A stretch of 64,000 nucleotides of DNA. Origin: GCA-2683135 sp964507445. Its GTDB lineage: Bacteria > Planctomycetota > GCA-002687715. The notes beneath the pieces were generated by a model, which worked only from the letters and a program-made list of their open reading frames with translations, was not told the DNA's origin and did not search any database. The translations under genes and the position numbers were made by a program. The stretch covers positions 68,508 through 132,507 of the forward strand of contig CAZDQF010000015.1 in the NCBI GenBank assembly GCA_964507445.1, read 5' to 3'. Below, piece after piece: positions 30,545 to 39,976 of this stretch; position 1 is the stretch's first letter, and each line of letters begins with the position of its first letter.

Positions 30545-30913
30545 GTGCCTGTGGTGGTCGTCGTCGGGGCGTCTTCAGATCGCAACAAGTTTGGCAACAA
30601 AGCCCTCCGGGCCTATATGCGCCAGGGTTGGGACGTGCGGCCCGTGCACCCGAGCGCCACGGAGATCGAGGGGGTGCCGGCGGTGGCGTCCCTGGATCAG
30701 CTCGACCCTGGGGTGGATCGGGTGACCATGTACGTGCCCCCCGCTGTGGGCCTCACCATGCTCGAGGCCATCGTGGAGCTGGCTCCCGAGGAGTTCTGGG
30801 TCAACCCGGGGGCAGAGAGCCCGGAGCTGATCCAGCAGGCTCAGGAGATGGGCCTGGAGCCCATCATCGGGTGCGCCATCCTGGACATCGGCGAGAGCCC
30901 GGCGACGCCCTGA
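30545..30913 (+). CDS. CoA-binding (YccU-type) protein
   Basis: 122 residues with the small Rossmann-like CoA_binding fold: VVVVGASSDRNKFGNKALRAY, VRPVHPSATEIEGVPAVASL, MYVPPAVGLTMLE and EEFWVNPGAES. It is slightly shorter than typical YccU proteins (about 135-140) at the C-terminus, where GCAILDIGESPATP replaces the usual Cys-Ile tail. The family binds CoA and has no established reaction. The start is GTG, supported by AGGGAG 8 nt upstream; no ATG is available in frame before the conserved VVGAS. It lies divergent to aceE. Confidence 0.85.
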   Translation: MPVVVVVGASSDRNKFGNKALRAYMRQGWDVRPVHPSATEIEGVPAVASLDQLDPGVDRVTMYVPPAVGLTMLEAIVELAPEEFWVNPGAESPELIQQAQEMGLEPIIGCAILDIGESPATP

Positions 30914-30943
30914 GGGGCTGTCCGCCGCCGGGTGCGGCCTCGG

Positions 30944-32494
30944 TCAACGCCCCTTCATCTCGTCCGCGTCGATGACGCCGTCGCCGTTCTTGTCGTAGCG
31001 GCGCATGTGTCGCTTGCGGAGGACGCCGGGCAGCTCTGACGGCTCGATCTTGCCGTCCTTGTTCTTGTCGAACCGATCCAGGCCGCGGCGGTTCCGGGAG
31101 CGGCCGAACCCGCCACCTCCAAACCCGCCTCCGCGGTCGAACCGCGACATGAACGAGCGCATAAGACCGTCCATGAGGGCCTCGTCCAGGCGCTGTGCGT
31201 CCTCTTCGCTCTTGGGCACCACCACCAGGGTCACGCTCCCCATCTCGTCGGTGGATTCGCGACCCCAGCGAATGCGGACCGGTGGATCGTTGGGGTTGTC
31301 CGGGTTCTGGGTGGAGTTGTCGTAGACGAGCTTGACCTTCAACTCGGTGCCGGCGGGGAGCGCCACCCGGTCCTTGTAGTGATATCGGGTCTGCCAGTCC
31401 ATGTCCCATTCAGGGATGTGGAGGAGTGTCTTGGTGGTTCCGTCCGGCAACCGGGCGGTCATGAGCATGGAGTCGCAGATGTAGTGGGCGTGCCCGCCGA
31501 TGGCGATCCCCTCCACGTCCACCGGCAGGGTCATGCTCTCTTCGATGGTGAAGTCGGACTTGCCCGCCGCCACGTCGATCCCCGCAGCGAACCCGAACAG
31601 GGGCGGCAGCTGGATCTGCTTGATCGGCCGGGATGGAGGCTCGTCGGTGAAGTAGAAGCCGATGGAGGACTGCTCCACCTCCGGCTTACCCGTGGGGTGG
31701 AAGTGGGTCTGCAGCAGCAGGTCGTGGTTCTTGGGCAGCTTGATGGCGAGGTCGTCACGGAGGCGCTGGGGCTGAGCGCCGGGGACGTATCCACCCAGCC
31801 CGAGGAAGTCGAGTCCGCTGCGGCTGCCGCCGCCGCGGGAGAGGTTCCTGAAGCCTCGGAGTCCACCGAATCCGCGGCGCCCGGTGTCCCCTTCCATCTC
31901 CCCGCGATCCGCGGACGGCGTGAGGAAGAACAGGGCGTGGTGGACGACGGCGCGGGAGGTCGGCCGCATCTCCACGGCCTTCACCCAGCGGTCTTCCGGC
32001 AGATCGATGGGGAGGACGAAGAAGCGGTACAGATCCCGACCCGAGGCGGGGATCTCGAACGGCTCCGGCATGGTCACCACCAGGTCCGGTTTGCCCAGGT
32101 TCCACCCGTCCGGGTAGGTCTTGGGTCTGGGCAGCCGTGCCAGGTCGCCCTTCTGCTTGCCGGTGGCGATCCAACGTGAGAACAGCTCCCGGTCCTCTTG
32201 TGAGAGACGACGGTTCTGACGGAACCCGTCCGCTTGCTCCGCCGGGTGCCAGGGGGGCATGTAGCCCGTGTCCATGACGAGCTTCAGCATGTCCGCCCGC
32301 TTGGACACGTCCTTGTAGCTGACCAGGGGGAAGGGGGCGGCGCCGTCCTGCCGGTGGCAGTCCATGCAGTTGTTCCGGATCAACGGCCCCACGTGTTCGG
32401 CGAAGGTGGGTCGCGTCTGGCCGTGGGCTGCCGGGGCCGCGGAGGTCGCGGCGAGGACGAACAGGGCGAGAAGGTGGACGCTGGATCTGGTCAT
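30944..32494 (-). CDS. Exported copper type II monooxygenase-like protein with a c-haem site and two EF-hands
   Basis: 516 residues. A signal peptide (residues 1-25) is followed by a cytochrome-like segment with one CMDCH haem site (about residue 43) and the planctomycete-style YMPPWHP. Then comes a peptidylglycine/dopamine-monooxygenase-like fold with candidate copper ligands in AVVHHALFFL, LLQTHFHPTG and GGHAHYICDSMLM. A Gly/Arg-rich linker leads to two EF-hand loops, DKNKDGKIEPSEL and DKNGDGVIDADEM, at the C-terminus. PHM/DBM enzymes hydroxylate C-H bonds using two copper sites and reductant; an attached haem could supply electrons (inference). A GGAGG ribosome site precedes the ATG. Confidence 0.85.
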   Translation of the reverse strand: MTRSSVHLLALFVLAATSAAPAAHGQTRPTFAEHVGPLIRNNCMDCHRQDGAAPFPLVSYKDVSKRADMLKLVMDTGYMPPWHPAEQADGFRQNRRLSQEDRELFSRWIATGKQKGDLARLPRPKTYPDGWNLGKPDLVVTMPEPFEIPASGRDLYRFFVLPIDLPEDRWVKAVEMRPTSRAVVHHALFFLTPSADRGEMEGDTGRRGFGGLRGFRNLSRGGGSRSGLDFLGLGGYVPGAQPQRLRDDLAIKLPKNHDLLLQTHFHPTGKPEVEQSSIGFYFTDEPPSRPIKQIQLPPLFGFAAGIDVAAGKSDFTIEESMTLPVDVEGIAIGGHAHYICDSMLMTARLPDGTTKTLLHIPEWDMDWQTRYHYKDRVALPAGTELKVKLVYDNSTQNPDNPNDPPVRIRWGRESTDEMGSVTLVVVPKSEEDAQRLDEALMDGLMRSFMSRFDRGGGFGGGGFGRSRNRRGLDRFDKNKDGKIEPSELPGVLRKRHMRRYDKNGDGVIDADEMKGR

Positions 32495-32545
32495 GGGGAC
32501 TCCTCCCTGTATCCAACCGGGGCCCCCGCGGTTCGTTTCACCGGA

Positions 32546-35500
32546 TCAGCCGGATTTGTTCGCGTCTTCGGGGTCGGCGCTCGGCTTCTTGGTGGCCTTC
32601 TTCTTGCCGGCTTTCTTCTTCGTCGCCTTCTTCTTGGCCTTGCGCGGCGGGAACTCCCACTGCAGCTCGCCCTCTTCGTTGTAGAAGAGCTTGGCCTTGA
32701 ACTTGAAGCCGCGCATGGAGACGAAGCCGAACAGCTCCTCGGTCTTCTCCCCCTTGAGCATCAGGCGGATCTGGTCAGGGGGCAGGAAGCGGTACTTGAT
32801 CTTCTCGGCGAGCCGGAAGTCGCACTCCTTGTCCTTCTTGCGCGGGATGTTCTTCACGCACTTGTAACCGGTGCCCTGGCGGGTGACGTCGTCCTTGCAC
32901 TTGGGGCACTTGCCCATGACCGTGCCTTCGGCCACCTGCTCATATCGCGATTCGCCCGGGGTCTCGTCGTCGTCGTCGTCGCTTAGCTCCAGTTCGATCT
33001 CGCAGAACCCGTCGTCCTTGAGCAGCACGTGGCCGGGGGCCTTGGTGCCGTCGAAGCCGGTGAGGGGCCCGATCTTGCGCTCCTCCAGCAACCGTATGGC
33101 GGTCTCCGGGAACAGGTACTTCCCCTTCTGGTCCTTGCCGAGGGAGAACTCGCATTTCTCGCGGAGCGCCACGGGGAGGCCCAGCTTCGCGAGCGGTCCG
33201 CCGTCTCCATCTGCGAGCTGCAGCGCGCTGGTGTTGTCCGCCGATTCCGTCTTGAGGACGACGCGACCGTCGCAGACCTCGGCCGTCGCGGTCTTGGCCT
33301 CCTTGCGCACGGTGGCGGTCTTCTTCGTGGTCTTCTTCTTGGTCGCCCGCTTCTTGGTTGCCTTCGCCTTGGCGGCGACGGCCTTCTTGATCTCGGCGTT
33401 GATGGCGTCGGCGACCTCGTCAGCGGTCGCGGCGGCGATGTCCTTGAACTGGCGGGCGGAGAAGGTGATGGTGAAGGGCCGCTTCTTGCCGTCGATGGCG
33501 ACGGTGAAGGAGTCGCCGGACGAGAGCTCGTAGGGTCCTGGCACCTCGCCGGTGATCGTAGCCGGCGCCGAGCACATGTACGAGAACGTCTTCTCCACCA
33601 GCTCGGAGTCGCAGACGACACACTTGAAGCGCGCATCGTCCGGGTGGTCCACGGCGAAGATCTGGTCGTTGCCTCCGTCGCGATCCTTGATCGCGCTGAC
33701 GAAGCGGGTCACGAGGTTGCGGATCTCCGCGTCCCACTCGCCACGGTCGTAGTGGCCTTCGGCCATCTGCGCCAGTCGGTACTCCCAGTCGCCGGTCAGG
33801 TCCGGCTTCGCGAGCTCCTCGAGGTCCAGGTTGCGTACCAGGCGGACCAGGGTGCAGCCGAGGGGAGTGGGCAGGATGCTGCGGCCCTGGCGCTTGGCGA
33901 GCCGCTTGTAGATCAGGTCCTTGAGGATCGCTGCGCGGGTGGCGGGGGTGCCGATGCCCTTCTCCTTCAACTCCTCCAGGATCTCGTCGTCGAGGAGCTC
34001 CTCGCCGTCTCTGGGCACGGCGTCCTTGCCGGCGGTCTCCATGGCCTTCACCAGGGAGCCATCGGTGTAGCGAGAGGGGGGCTGGGTCTCCTTCTCCAGC
34101 AGCTCGACCTCCTTGCTCGTGACCGCGCCGTCATCCTTCAGCGCGGGGAGGTCCTTGTGATCGGCCCGCGGCTCGACGGCGCGCCAACCGGGTTTCGTCA
34201 GGCGGCGTGAAGACGGGGTCACGAAGGTCTCGCCGAGGACGACGGTCTCTCGAGCCACGTTCTCCCACTCCGCGGAGGGGAGGAAGGCAGCGAGGAAGCG
34301 TCGAACGATGATCTCGTAGATCTTGGCCTCGTCGTCTCGGAGGTTCTTGGGGTTCTCTCCCGTGGGGATGAGGGCGAAGTGATCGGACACCTTGGCGTCG
34401 TTGAACACGCGGTCGCGACGCATGGGCTTGAGCTGTTCGGCGGGGCCGCCGGATTCAGCGAGGGCGCGATCCGCCACGTGCCCGAGGGGTCCGCTCCGCA
34501 GCGCTGTCACGAGCTTGGGGATTTCCGCCGCGTAGTCTTCCGGCAGGTACCGGCTGGAGGTTCGGGGGTAGGTGACCGCCTTCTTGGCTTCATAGAGGCT
34601 CTGGACGATGCTCAAGGTCCGGTCGAGGGTGTAGCCGAAACGATTGGACGCCTCCCGCTGAATGGTGGTGAGGTCGAACAGCAACGGCGGGATCTCGGTG
34701 CGCCTGGTGGTCTTGTCGGTGGCGATGCCGGCCTGCCCGGACACCTTGGCGACGATGGCCTCCGCCTTGGCCTTGTCCGACAGCCGGTCGATCTTCTTGC
34801 CCTTGTCATCGAGCCCGGACCAGCGAGCGGAATAGGCGCCTGAGCCCGTCTCGAACTCCGCGTCCACCTGGAAGTAGGAGACCGGTACGAAGCGGTCGAT
34901 GGCGCGTTCGCGGTCGACGAGGAACGCCAGGGTGGGGGTCTTCACCCGGCCCACGGCCATGGGTCTCGCGGCGCGCCCCATGAACTTCTTGGTGAAGGCC
35001 CGTGTCCCGTTCATCCCCACGAGCCAGTCCGCCTCGTCCCGGGCGTAGGCGGCGGAGCGGAGCGTCCGGTACAGGTCGGCGTTCTCGATCTTGTCGAAGG
35101 CCTCACCGATGGAGCGAGCGGTCATGGACTGGAGCCAGAGCCGCTGGATCTCCTTCTCGCCGCCGTTGTCGTCCATCCCGAAGCCGGCGTGGTCCAGGAC
35201 CAGGTTGAAGATCAGCTCGCCCTCTCGTCCGGCGTCGCAGGCGTTGACGATGCGCCCCACGTCCTTCTTCTGCATCAGGCGGACCAGGCCGTTCAGCAGC
35301 TCCTTGGTGCGCCCCTGGCCTTCGCGCGGCACGTGTTGGAAGCGCTCCGGGATGATGGGGAGGTTCTCGAGGGCCCAGTATCCCCACTTCTTCTTGTCGT
35401 AGGCGGACGGCCCCTGGAGCTCCAGCAGGTGGCCGGAGGCCCAGGCGATGACCATGTCCTCGCGTTCGTAGGACGCCGTCTTCTTGGCGAATCCGCCCAG

Positions 35501-35557
35501 CACCTTGGCGAAGTCGTCGGCTACCGATTTCTTTTCCGTGACGACCAGCGTCTTCAT
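32546..35557 (-). CDS. Type IA DNA topoisomerase with Lys/Ala-rich histone-like segments
   Basis: 1003 residues. The Toprim domain shows VVTEKKSVADDF and NACDAGREGELIF (the E and D-x-D-type metal residues); the catalytic Tyr is in VTYPRTSSRYLPEDYAA. The C-terminal part has zinc-ribbon-like Cys pairs (CVVCDSE...C and CPKCKDD...C...C). Unusually, a histone-H1-like Lys/Ala/Thr-rich stretch (about residues 725-765, with KKRATKKKTTKKTATV) lies between the ribbons, and another (KKATKKKAGKKKATKK) closes the protein. Family function: relaxing or decatenating DNA by single-strand passage. The core resembles TopB/topo III more than TopA, but I do not assign a symbol. Confidence 0.9.
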   Translation of the reverse strand: MKTLVVTEKKSVADDFAKVLGGFAKKTASYEREDMVIAWASGHLLELQGPSAYDKKKWGYWALENLPIIPERFQHVPREGQGRTKELLNGLVRLMQKKDVGRIVNACDAGREGELIFNLVLDHAGFGMDDNGGEKEIQRLWLQSMTARSIGEAFDKIENADLYRTLRSAAYARDEADWLVGMNGTRAFTKKFMGRAARPMAVGRVKTPTLAFLVDRERAIDRFVPVSYFQVDAEFETGSGAYSARWSGLDDKGKKIDRLSDKAKAEAIVAKVSGQAGIATDKTTRRTEIPPLLFDLTTIQREASNRFGYTLDRTLSIVQSLYEAKKAVTYPRTSSRYLPEDYAAEIPKLVTALRSGPLGHVADRALAESGGPAEQLKPMRRDRVFNDAKVSDHFALIPTGENPKNLRDDEAKIYEIIVRRFLAAFLPSAEWENVARETVVLGETFVTPSSRRLTKPGWRAVEPRADHKDLPALKDDGAVTSKEVELLEKETQPPSRYTDGSLVKAMETAGKDAVPRDGEELLDDEILEELKEKGIGTPATRAAILKDLIYKRLAKRQGRSILPTPLGCTLVRLVRNLDLEELAKPDLTGDWEYRLAQMAEGHYDRGEWDAEIRNLVTRFVSAIKDRDGGNDQIFAVDHPDDARFKCVVCDSELVEKTFSYMCSAPATITGEVPGPYELSSGDSFTVAIDGKKRPFTITFSARQFKDIAAATADEVADAINAEIKKAVAAKAKATKKRATKKKTTKKTATVRKEAKTATAEVCDGRVVLKTESADNTSALQLADGDGGPLAKLGLPVALREKCEFSLGKDQKGKYLFPETAIRLLEERKIGPLTGFDGTKAPGHVLLKDDGFCEIELELSDDDDDETPGESRYEQVAEGTVMGKCPKCKDDVTRQGTGYKCVKNIPRKKDKECDFRLAEKIKYRFLPPDQIRLMLKGEKTEELFGFVSMRGFKFKAKLFYNEEGELQWEFPPRKAKKKATKKKAGKKKATKKPSADPEDANKSG

Positions 35558-35658
35558 GTGGTTTACCGCCCCCTGACCCGGATGATGTTGTCTTTTCCCG
35601 CTCTAGATCAAGGGGGAAGGTCGCTGTCCGGTCGCTCTCGGGGGCCTGGCCCGATCTT

Positions 35659-35676
35659 GGCTTATGGACATAAGCC
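35659..35676. promoter_or_regulatory. Perfect short dyad in the 266-nt gap between the topoisomerase and DUF4340 genes
   Basis: GGCTTAT and ATAAGCC form a perfect 7-bp inverted repeat around GGAC, followed by an AT-rich stretch (to about 35691) that is exceptional in this GC-rich DNA. It could be an operator upstream of the topoisomerase gene, or part of a terminator for the Gld operon. A second GC-rich imperfect repeat of C and G runs lies at 35706-35740. No gene is seen in the gap. Confidence 0.35.
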
Positions 35677-35823
35677 ATTTACTTGAAGTATTTTAAGGAA
35701 CTCCATCCCCGGGCCCCCCGGGCCGCTCAGGAGACCGGGGATGGACGACAGGTTTGGCGGCGGGGAGGCCCCATCGACCCGGCCGATGGGGCGGTTGCGG
35801 CGTCCTCAAGGGTCGCCGCAGGT

Positions 35824-36846
35824 CTACTTGTCGCCGCCGTCGGGGCTCTTCGGCTCCTCTGTGGGGAGCAGGTCGGCGGCCTGCTTCTCGAACAGGTCGG
35901 TGACCACCCAGCTGCTCACCGTCACCACGAACGGCGAGGCGGAGGACTTGAGGTAGCGGTCCTTGGAATCGTCCGGGACGTCGACCCCCAGCTGCAGGGT
36001 GTGGGTGGTGTCGTCCTTCATGGTGAGGGTGATGGTGGCGGCGCCCAGCCCGTAGTCGGTCAGGACCTCCTGGCCGATGGGGCGTTTGAGGCGGACCCCG
36101 GTCAGGGACGCCAGCCATGACGAGACCTTGGGTGGATCGGCCTCGGCCGGCTCCCCTTCGGTCGTGACGCTCCAGGCGACGGTCTCTTCGGCAGCAGCGG
36201 GGTCCTCCCCGTCGGGCTCGGTGGTGGTCACCGTGGCGGTCAGGGTGAGCGTCTTGTCGCCGTTCTTCACCTCCACCTTGCGGACGTCGTCCTGGGAGAC
36301 GTCGAAGTAGCTGGTGTCCACCCACTCGGAAACCGTGGGTTCCAGGTCCCAGCTCTGCGGTCCGCGGGCCGACCACGCGGTGTCGTCATTCGCCTTGCGG
36401 TAGACCAGCTTGCCGTCCCCTCCCGGGAGCTCTCCAAGATAGAAGTCGTCGGTGACGGCGCCGTCCCGGTCCTTGACGGTGATGCGTAGGTCGAACTTGT
36501 CCGGCGACACCTTGAGCCCGTGATACCGGGCGGGGTCGTCGGTCAGGGCCCTGATGGCGTAGAGCTTGCGCAGCGCCTTGGCCGCGGTCTCCATCTGGCT
36601 CTCCTTGGCGGGGTAGTCACCGGCGTCCGCCAGCACCCACCCTTCGCTCGCTCGCTTCACGTGGACGGATTCGGACCCCGGCTTCTCGATCGTCAACTCA
36701 CCGATCTGATCGGGGGCCAGGTCCTTGAGCGGGCGGAAGCTGTCGAGGGAGATGTCGTCGGACGCCGAGCCTCCGTCACCGAGCGCCAAAAGGACGACCA
36801 CCTGCGCCACTGCGAGGCCCGTGAGGATGATGTGGAACCGGGTCAT
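35824..36846 (-). CDS. DUF4340-domain protein of the Gld-like ABC operon
   Basis: 340 residues from MTRFHII. One N-terminal membrane helix (about residues 4-20) anchors a long exported part with the repeated DUF4340 pattern: LTIEKPGSESVHVKRASEGW, KLYAIRALTDDPARYHGL and DFYLGELPGGDGKLVYR. The family is a companion of GldG-type ABC systems in Bacteroidota, Planctomycetota and relatives; its activity is unknown. Its ATG overlaps the stop of the upstream GldG-like gene (ATGA). The C-terminus is acidic. Confidence 0.88.
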   Translation of the reverse strand: MTRFHIILTGLAVAQVVVLLALGDGGSASDDISLDSFRPLKDLAPDQIGELTIEKPGSESVHVKRASEGWVLADAGDYPAKESQMETAAKALRKLYAIRALTDDPARYHGLKVSPDKFDLRITVKDRDGAVTDDFYLGELPGGDGKLVYRKANDDTAWSARGPQSWDLEPTVSEWVDTSYFDVSQDDVRKVEVKNGDKTLTLTATVTTTEPDGEDPAAAEETVAWSVTTEGEPAEADPPKVSSWLASLTGVRLKRPIGQEVLTDYGLGAATITLTMKDDTTHTLQLGVDVPDDSKDRYLKSSASPFVVTVSSWVVTDLFEKQAADLLPTEEPKSPDGGDK

Positions 36847-39236
36847 GGGGTCTCTCCCTGTGGTGCTTGCGGGTCGCTGCTCGGGTCGGGCGCGGGGCGG
36901 CTTACGGGGTCCAGACGCATGGCGGGGCGGGATCTTCGCCAGCACCACCAGCAGGTCGCGAACACCAGGATGAAGCCCAGGGTGCCGGAGAACGTCACCC
37001 AGCGTGCTCGGGACACGGACGCGTCCCGTTCGTCAGGGTCCAGCCCGTTGAGGGCGGCGAGGGGACGGTGCTGCGACCGTCGTCCGCGGATCGGGGCCAG
37101 CTCGTCTCCGGCGCTCCACTCCAGGGCCTTCTGCAACAGCCCCATGTTGGTCTCCCAGGACCGCTCGTCCAGGCTGTAGGCGCGGAACGCCAGCCACGAG
37201 AACGCGTCCGAGTCGCCGAACACGACGATGGATCCGGGGCGCCTGCTCTCCTCCAACGGGGCTCGCTGCCGCCGCGGTTCCTTGGCGTCTTCCTCCGCGT
37301 CCTCGTCCTCCGGGGTGGAGGGCGCCGGAGCCGCGCCCGGCACCGGCTTGTCCTTGAAGTAGGAGCTGAATTGCCCGGTCACGGCCACGGCCAGGGGGAG
37401 CTGCTCGGTCTCCAGATCCAGCACCCACCGCAACTTGGAGGCGAGGTAATCCGGCGGGAAGGGGCCCTCCGTCTGCACGGCGCGGTCCATCTCGCTCCAC
37501 ACCGCGGACATCACGGAGCCCACCCGACCCATGGCCCCCAGCCCTGGGTCGTAGCCCACATCCAGGATCTGACCGACCAGCTCCGGGGAGGAGGTGACCG
37601 AGGCCTCCGGGGTGGTGCGCATGAGCACCGTGCCCTCGGCGCCGTCCGGTACGTCCTTGAGCCCCACGGGCGAGGCCCACAGGAAGGTGGCTCCCTGCTG
37701 GAAGGCGGTGATGGGGTTCTGGTCCGACATGCGCGCCTGGTCCATGGTGATGAAGAACGGGTACTTGACCTCCACCACCTCCACCATGGGAGGGAACACG
37801 GACTCGTCGATGATGGGGAAGGCGAACCGGTCCGATGCGCTGTCCATGACCATCTGATGGCGCAGGTCGATGCCGAAGTTGTTCAGCCAGTCCGACAGCA
37901 TGACGCCGCTGCCGCTCCGTTGAACGGCGATGCGTCCCCGCGACCCCAGGTCGCCGTGATAACCGCCGCCGCACAGCACCAGCCTGCCGCCCCTCATGAC
38001 GAATTGGTCGAGCTCGTACAGCGCCGCCTCGCTCAGGTCTCCTGGCTGCAGCACCAGCAGGATGTCCACGTCCCTGCCGATGCCGGAGGCCAGGGTCACC
38101 TGCTCCACCTCGAAGCTCTCCGCCAGCACCTCCCGGGTGACCTGGAACGCGTCCGGAGGCTGCTGCTGCATCATCATGGGGTTGGCCGGCCTGGGGGGCG
38201 TCGGGGAGACGATCCCCACGGTCGGCAGGAACCCCGGAACGAGCCGCTTGAGGGACCCCTCCACGGCGGTCTTCAGGTCCGCCTTGCCGACGCTCCCGCT
38301 CGGCTTGTACAGCTCGACGTACTCACGTTCGTCGCCCACCTCGATCACCAGCCAGGCGTAGAAGTCCGTGGTCGCCCCGCGTAGGGGGCGGACGCCTGTC
38401 TTCTCGAACAAGGCTTCGGCGGCCCGCTGCTTCTCGTCCAGGGACCTGGCGTCCTTCCAGGGGTCCACCACCTCCAGCTCGAAGCGGCCCGGGGCGTCGT
38501 CGTTGAGCTCCGTGTCCACCTCCCGCACGGTCTCCGCCAGGTCCGCCATGTTCTCCGGCAGGGAGTCCCTGTCCGAGATGTAGGCGGTGAGCTTCACGCT
38601 CAGGTCCTCCGCCATGAGCGCCCCGGACACGGATCCGTAGGTCTGGACCACCCTGCGGAGGGTGTTGGCGAGGACGTACTCGGGGTCGGTCAGCTCGAGC
38701 TTGATCCCGAACGTGTCCAGGTCCTCCGAGATGCGGATCAGGGGGCAGGTCCGGGACAGGGCGATGTGCTCGAACCGATCCCCGGACGTGACCACCACGG
38801 AGAAGTAGACGTTCTTGACGCTCTGCTCCGTGGCCGTGCTGACCGGGATGCTCAGGGCCCGCACCCCGTAGGCGTCCGCGGCGTCGTCCTGGGCCTTCTT
38901 GCCCCGGGTGTCCAGGGCCACGAACCGCGCCGTCACCTTGCCGCTGCTCTCCGTGGCGAGCTCTGCGATGGCGTCCTTCAGGGGGTCCACGAGGGGACGG
39001 ATCATGGGCGGCATGGAGTCCGGCGACGAGTAGTAGAAGATGATCTCGGCCGGCCGGTCCAGGTCGCGGAGGAAGTCCTTCGTGACCTGATTGATGGTGT
39101 AGACGTTGCCCTCGGTGAGGTCGGTCCTCAGCCTGATGCCGGATCGCCCGAGCACCGCGTTGAAGAGGATCAGGTTGACGCCTATGAGGGCGACACCGAG
39201 GAAGATCCGGATTGTCTGTCGGGTCTTGGCTTCCAT
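36843..39236 (-). CDS. GldG-like ABC transporter auxiliary membrane protein
   Basis: 797 residues. An N-terminal helix (about residues 9-27) is followed by the GldG-type extracytoplasmic domain with LRTDLTEGNVYTIN, DLDRPAEIIFYYSS and the later DILLVLQPGDLSEAALYELDQFV region, seen in pieces. A second helix lies near the C-terminus (FSGTLGFILVFATCWW). GldG works with GldA and GldF; in gliding Bacteroidota the trio is needed for motility, but planctomycete versions have no proven substrate. It carries a Met/Gln-rich MMMQQQPP turn and an acidic EDEDAEEDAKEP linker. It begins 14 nt after the permease gene. Confidence 0.88.
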   Translation of the reverse strand: MEAKTRQTIRIFLGVALIGVNLILFNAVLGRSGIRLRTDLTEGNVYTINQVTKDFLRDLDRPAEIIFYYSSPDSMPPMIRPLVDPLKDAIAELATESSGKVTARFVALDTRGKKAQDDAADAYGVRALSIPVSTATEQSVKNVYFSVVVTSGDRFEHIALSRTCPLIRISEDLDTFGIKLELTDPEYVLANTLRRVVQTYGSVSGALMAEDLSVKLTAYISDRDSLPENMADLAETVREVDTELNDDAPGRFELEVVDPWKDARSLDEKQRAAEALFEKTGVRPLRGATTDFYAWLVIEVGDEREYVELYKPSGSVGKADLKTAVEGSLKRLVPGFLPTVGIVSPTPPRPANPMMMQQQPPDAFQVTREVLAESFEVEQVTLASGIGRDVDILLVLQPGDLSEAALYELDQFVMRGGRLVLCGGGYHGDLGSRGRIAVQRSGSGVMLSDWLNNFGIDLRHQMVMDSASDRFAFPIIDESVFPPMVEVVEVKYPFFITMDQARMSDQNPITAFQQGATFLWASPVGLKDVPDGAEGTVLMRTTPEASVTSSPELVGQILDVGYDPGLGAMGRVGSVMSAVWSEMDRAVQTEGPFPPDYLASKLRWVLDLETEQLPLAVAVTGQFSSYFKDKPVPGAAPAPSTPEDEDAEEDAKEPRRQRAPLEESRRPGSIVVFGDSDAFSWLAFRAYSLDERSWETNMGLLQKALEWSAGDELAPIRGRRSQHRPLAALNGLDPDERDASVSRARWVTFSGTLGFILVFATCWWCWRRSRPAMRLDPVSRPAPDPSSDPQAPQGETP

Positions 39237-39250
39237 GATTTGGTGTCTCC

Positions 39251-39976
39251 TCAGGTGGTGAACCGGCGCCAGCGCAGCAGCGCGACGTTGAGGTAGAGGA
39301 AGAACCCGGTGACGGAGAGGTAGAACGCCAGGTCCCGCAGGTCCAGGACGCCGCGCTCGATGCTGGAGAACCGCTCCCAGAACCCGATGGACGCATAGAA
39401 GGCGGCCAGGCCTCCGCTCACCTCACCCGCTCGCAAGGCCATGTCCGGGACCAGGGTCAGGCCGCAGATGAGGAACCCGAGGAACAGGGCGAGCAGCTGC
39501 TCCATGACCAGCAGGGAGCAGACCAGGCCGATGGCCAGGTAGGCGGAGCCCAGGAGCAGCGCGCCCAGGTAGCCGCCGATGACCGGGCCCCAGTCCAGGT
39601 CGCCGTAGGCGTTGGCCACCAGCGGCGCGCCGATGGTCAGCAGCAGGGCGAACGCCAGCAGCCCGAAGGCGGCCATGAACTTGCCCCAGACCAGCTGCCA
39701 GGACGTGACCGGCAGGGTGGCGAGGATCTCGTAGGTGCCCATCTTCCGTTCGTCGGCCCAGAGCCGCATGGTCAACGCCGGGGCGACGAACGCCAGCAGC
39801 GGCGGCAGCCAGCGGAACAGGCCGCGGGCGGAGGCCTGATCGGCCCCGAAGAAGCCCTCGACCACGAAGAACACCAGGAGCGTGCCCGTGGCGAACAGGG
39901 CCAGGAACACGTAGCCGAGGGGGGAGGTGAGGGAGGAGCGGAGCTCGCGGCCGGCCACGGTGAGGGCGCGGGTCAT
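39251..39976 (-). CDS. ABC-2 type permease, GldF-like
   Basis: 241 residues with six predicted membrane helices, typical of ABC-2 permeases. The N-terminus TVAGRELRSSLTSPLGYVF and the motif ADERKMGTYEILATLPVTSW are characteristic of GldF-like permeases. It forms the channel for the ATPase encoded just upstream, whose stop overlaps this ATG (ATGA). Confidence 0.92.
   Translation of the reverse strand: MTRALTVAGRELRSSLTSPLGYVFLALFATGTLLVFFVVEGFFGADQASARGLFRWLPPLLAFVAPALTMRLWADERKMGTYEILATLPVTSWQLVWGKFMAAFGLLAFALLLTIGAPLVANAYGDLDWGPVIGGYLGALLLGSAYLAIGLVCSLLVMEQLLALFLGFLICGLTLVPDMALRAGEVSGGLAAFYASIGFWERFSSIERGVLDLRDLAFYLSVTGFFLYLNVALLRWRRFTT

Noticed and set aside
30545..30913. Second UGA-readthrough candidate at the end of the CoA-binding gene
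   Set aside because: The sequence after its TGA shows no family continuation and the protein is nearly full length.
35706..35760. GC-rich imperfect repeat as a confident terminator of the Gld operon
   Set aside because: The C/G-run pairing is irregular, there is no T-run, and the AT-rich dyad next to it could serve other roles.
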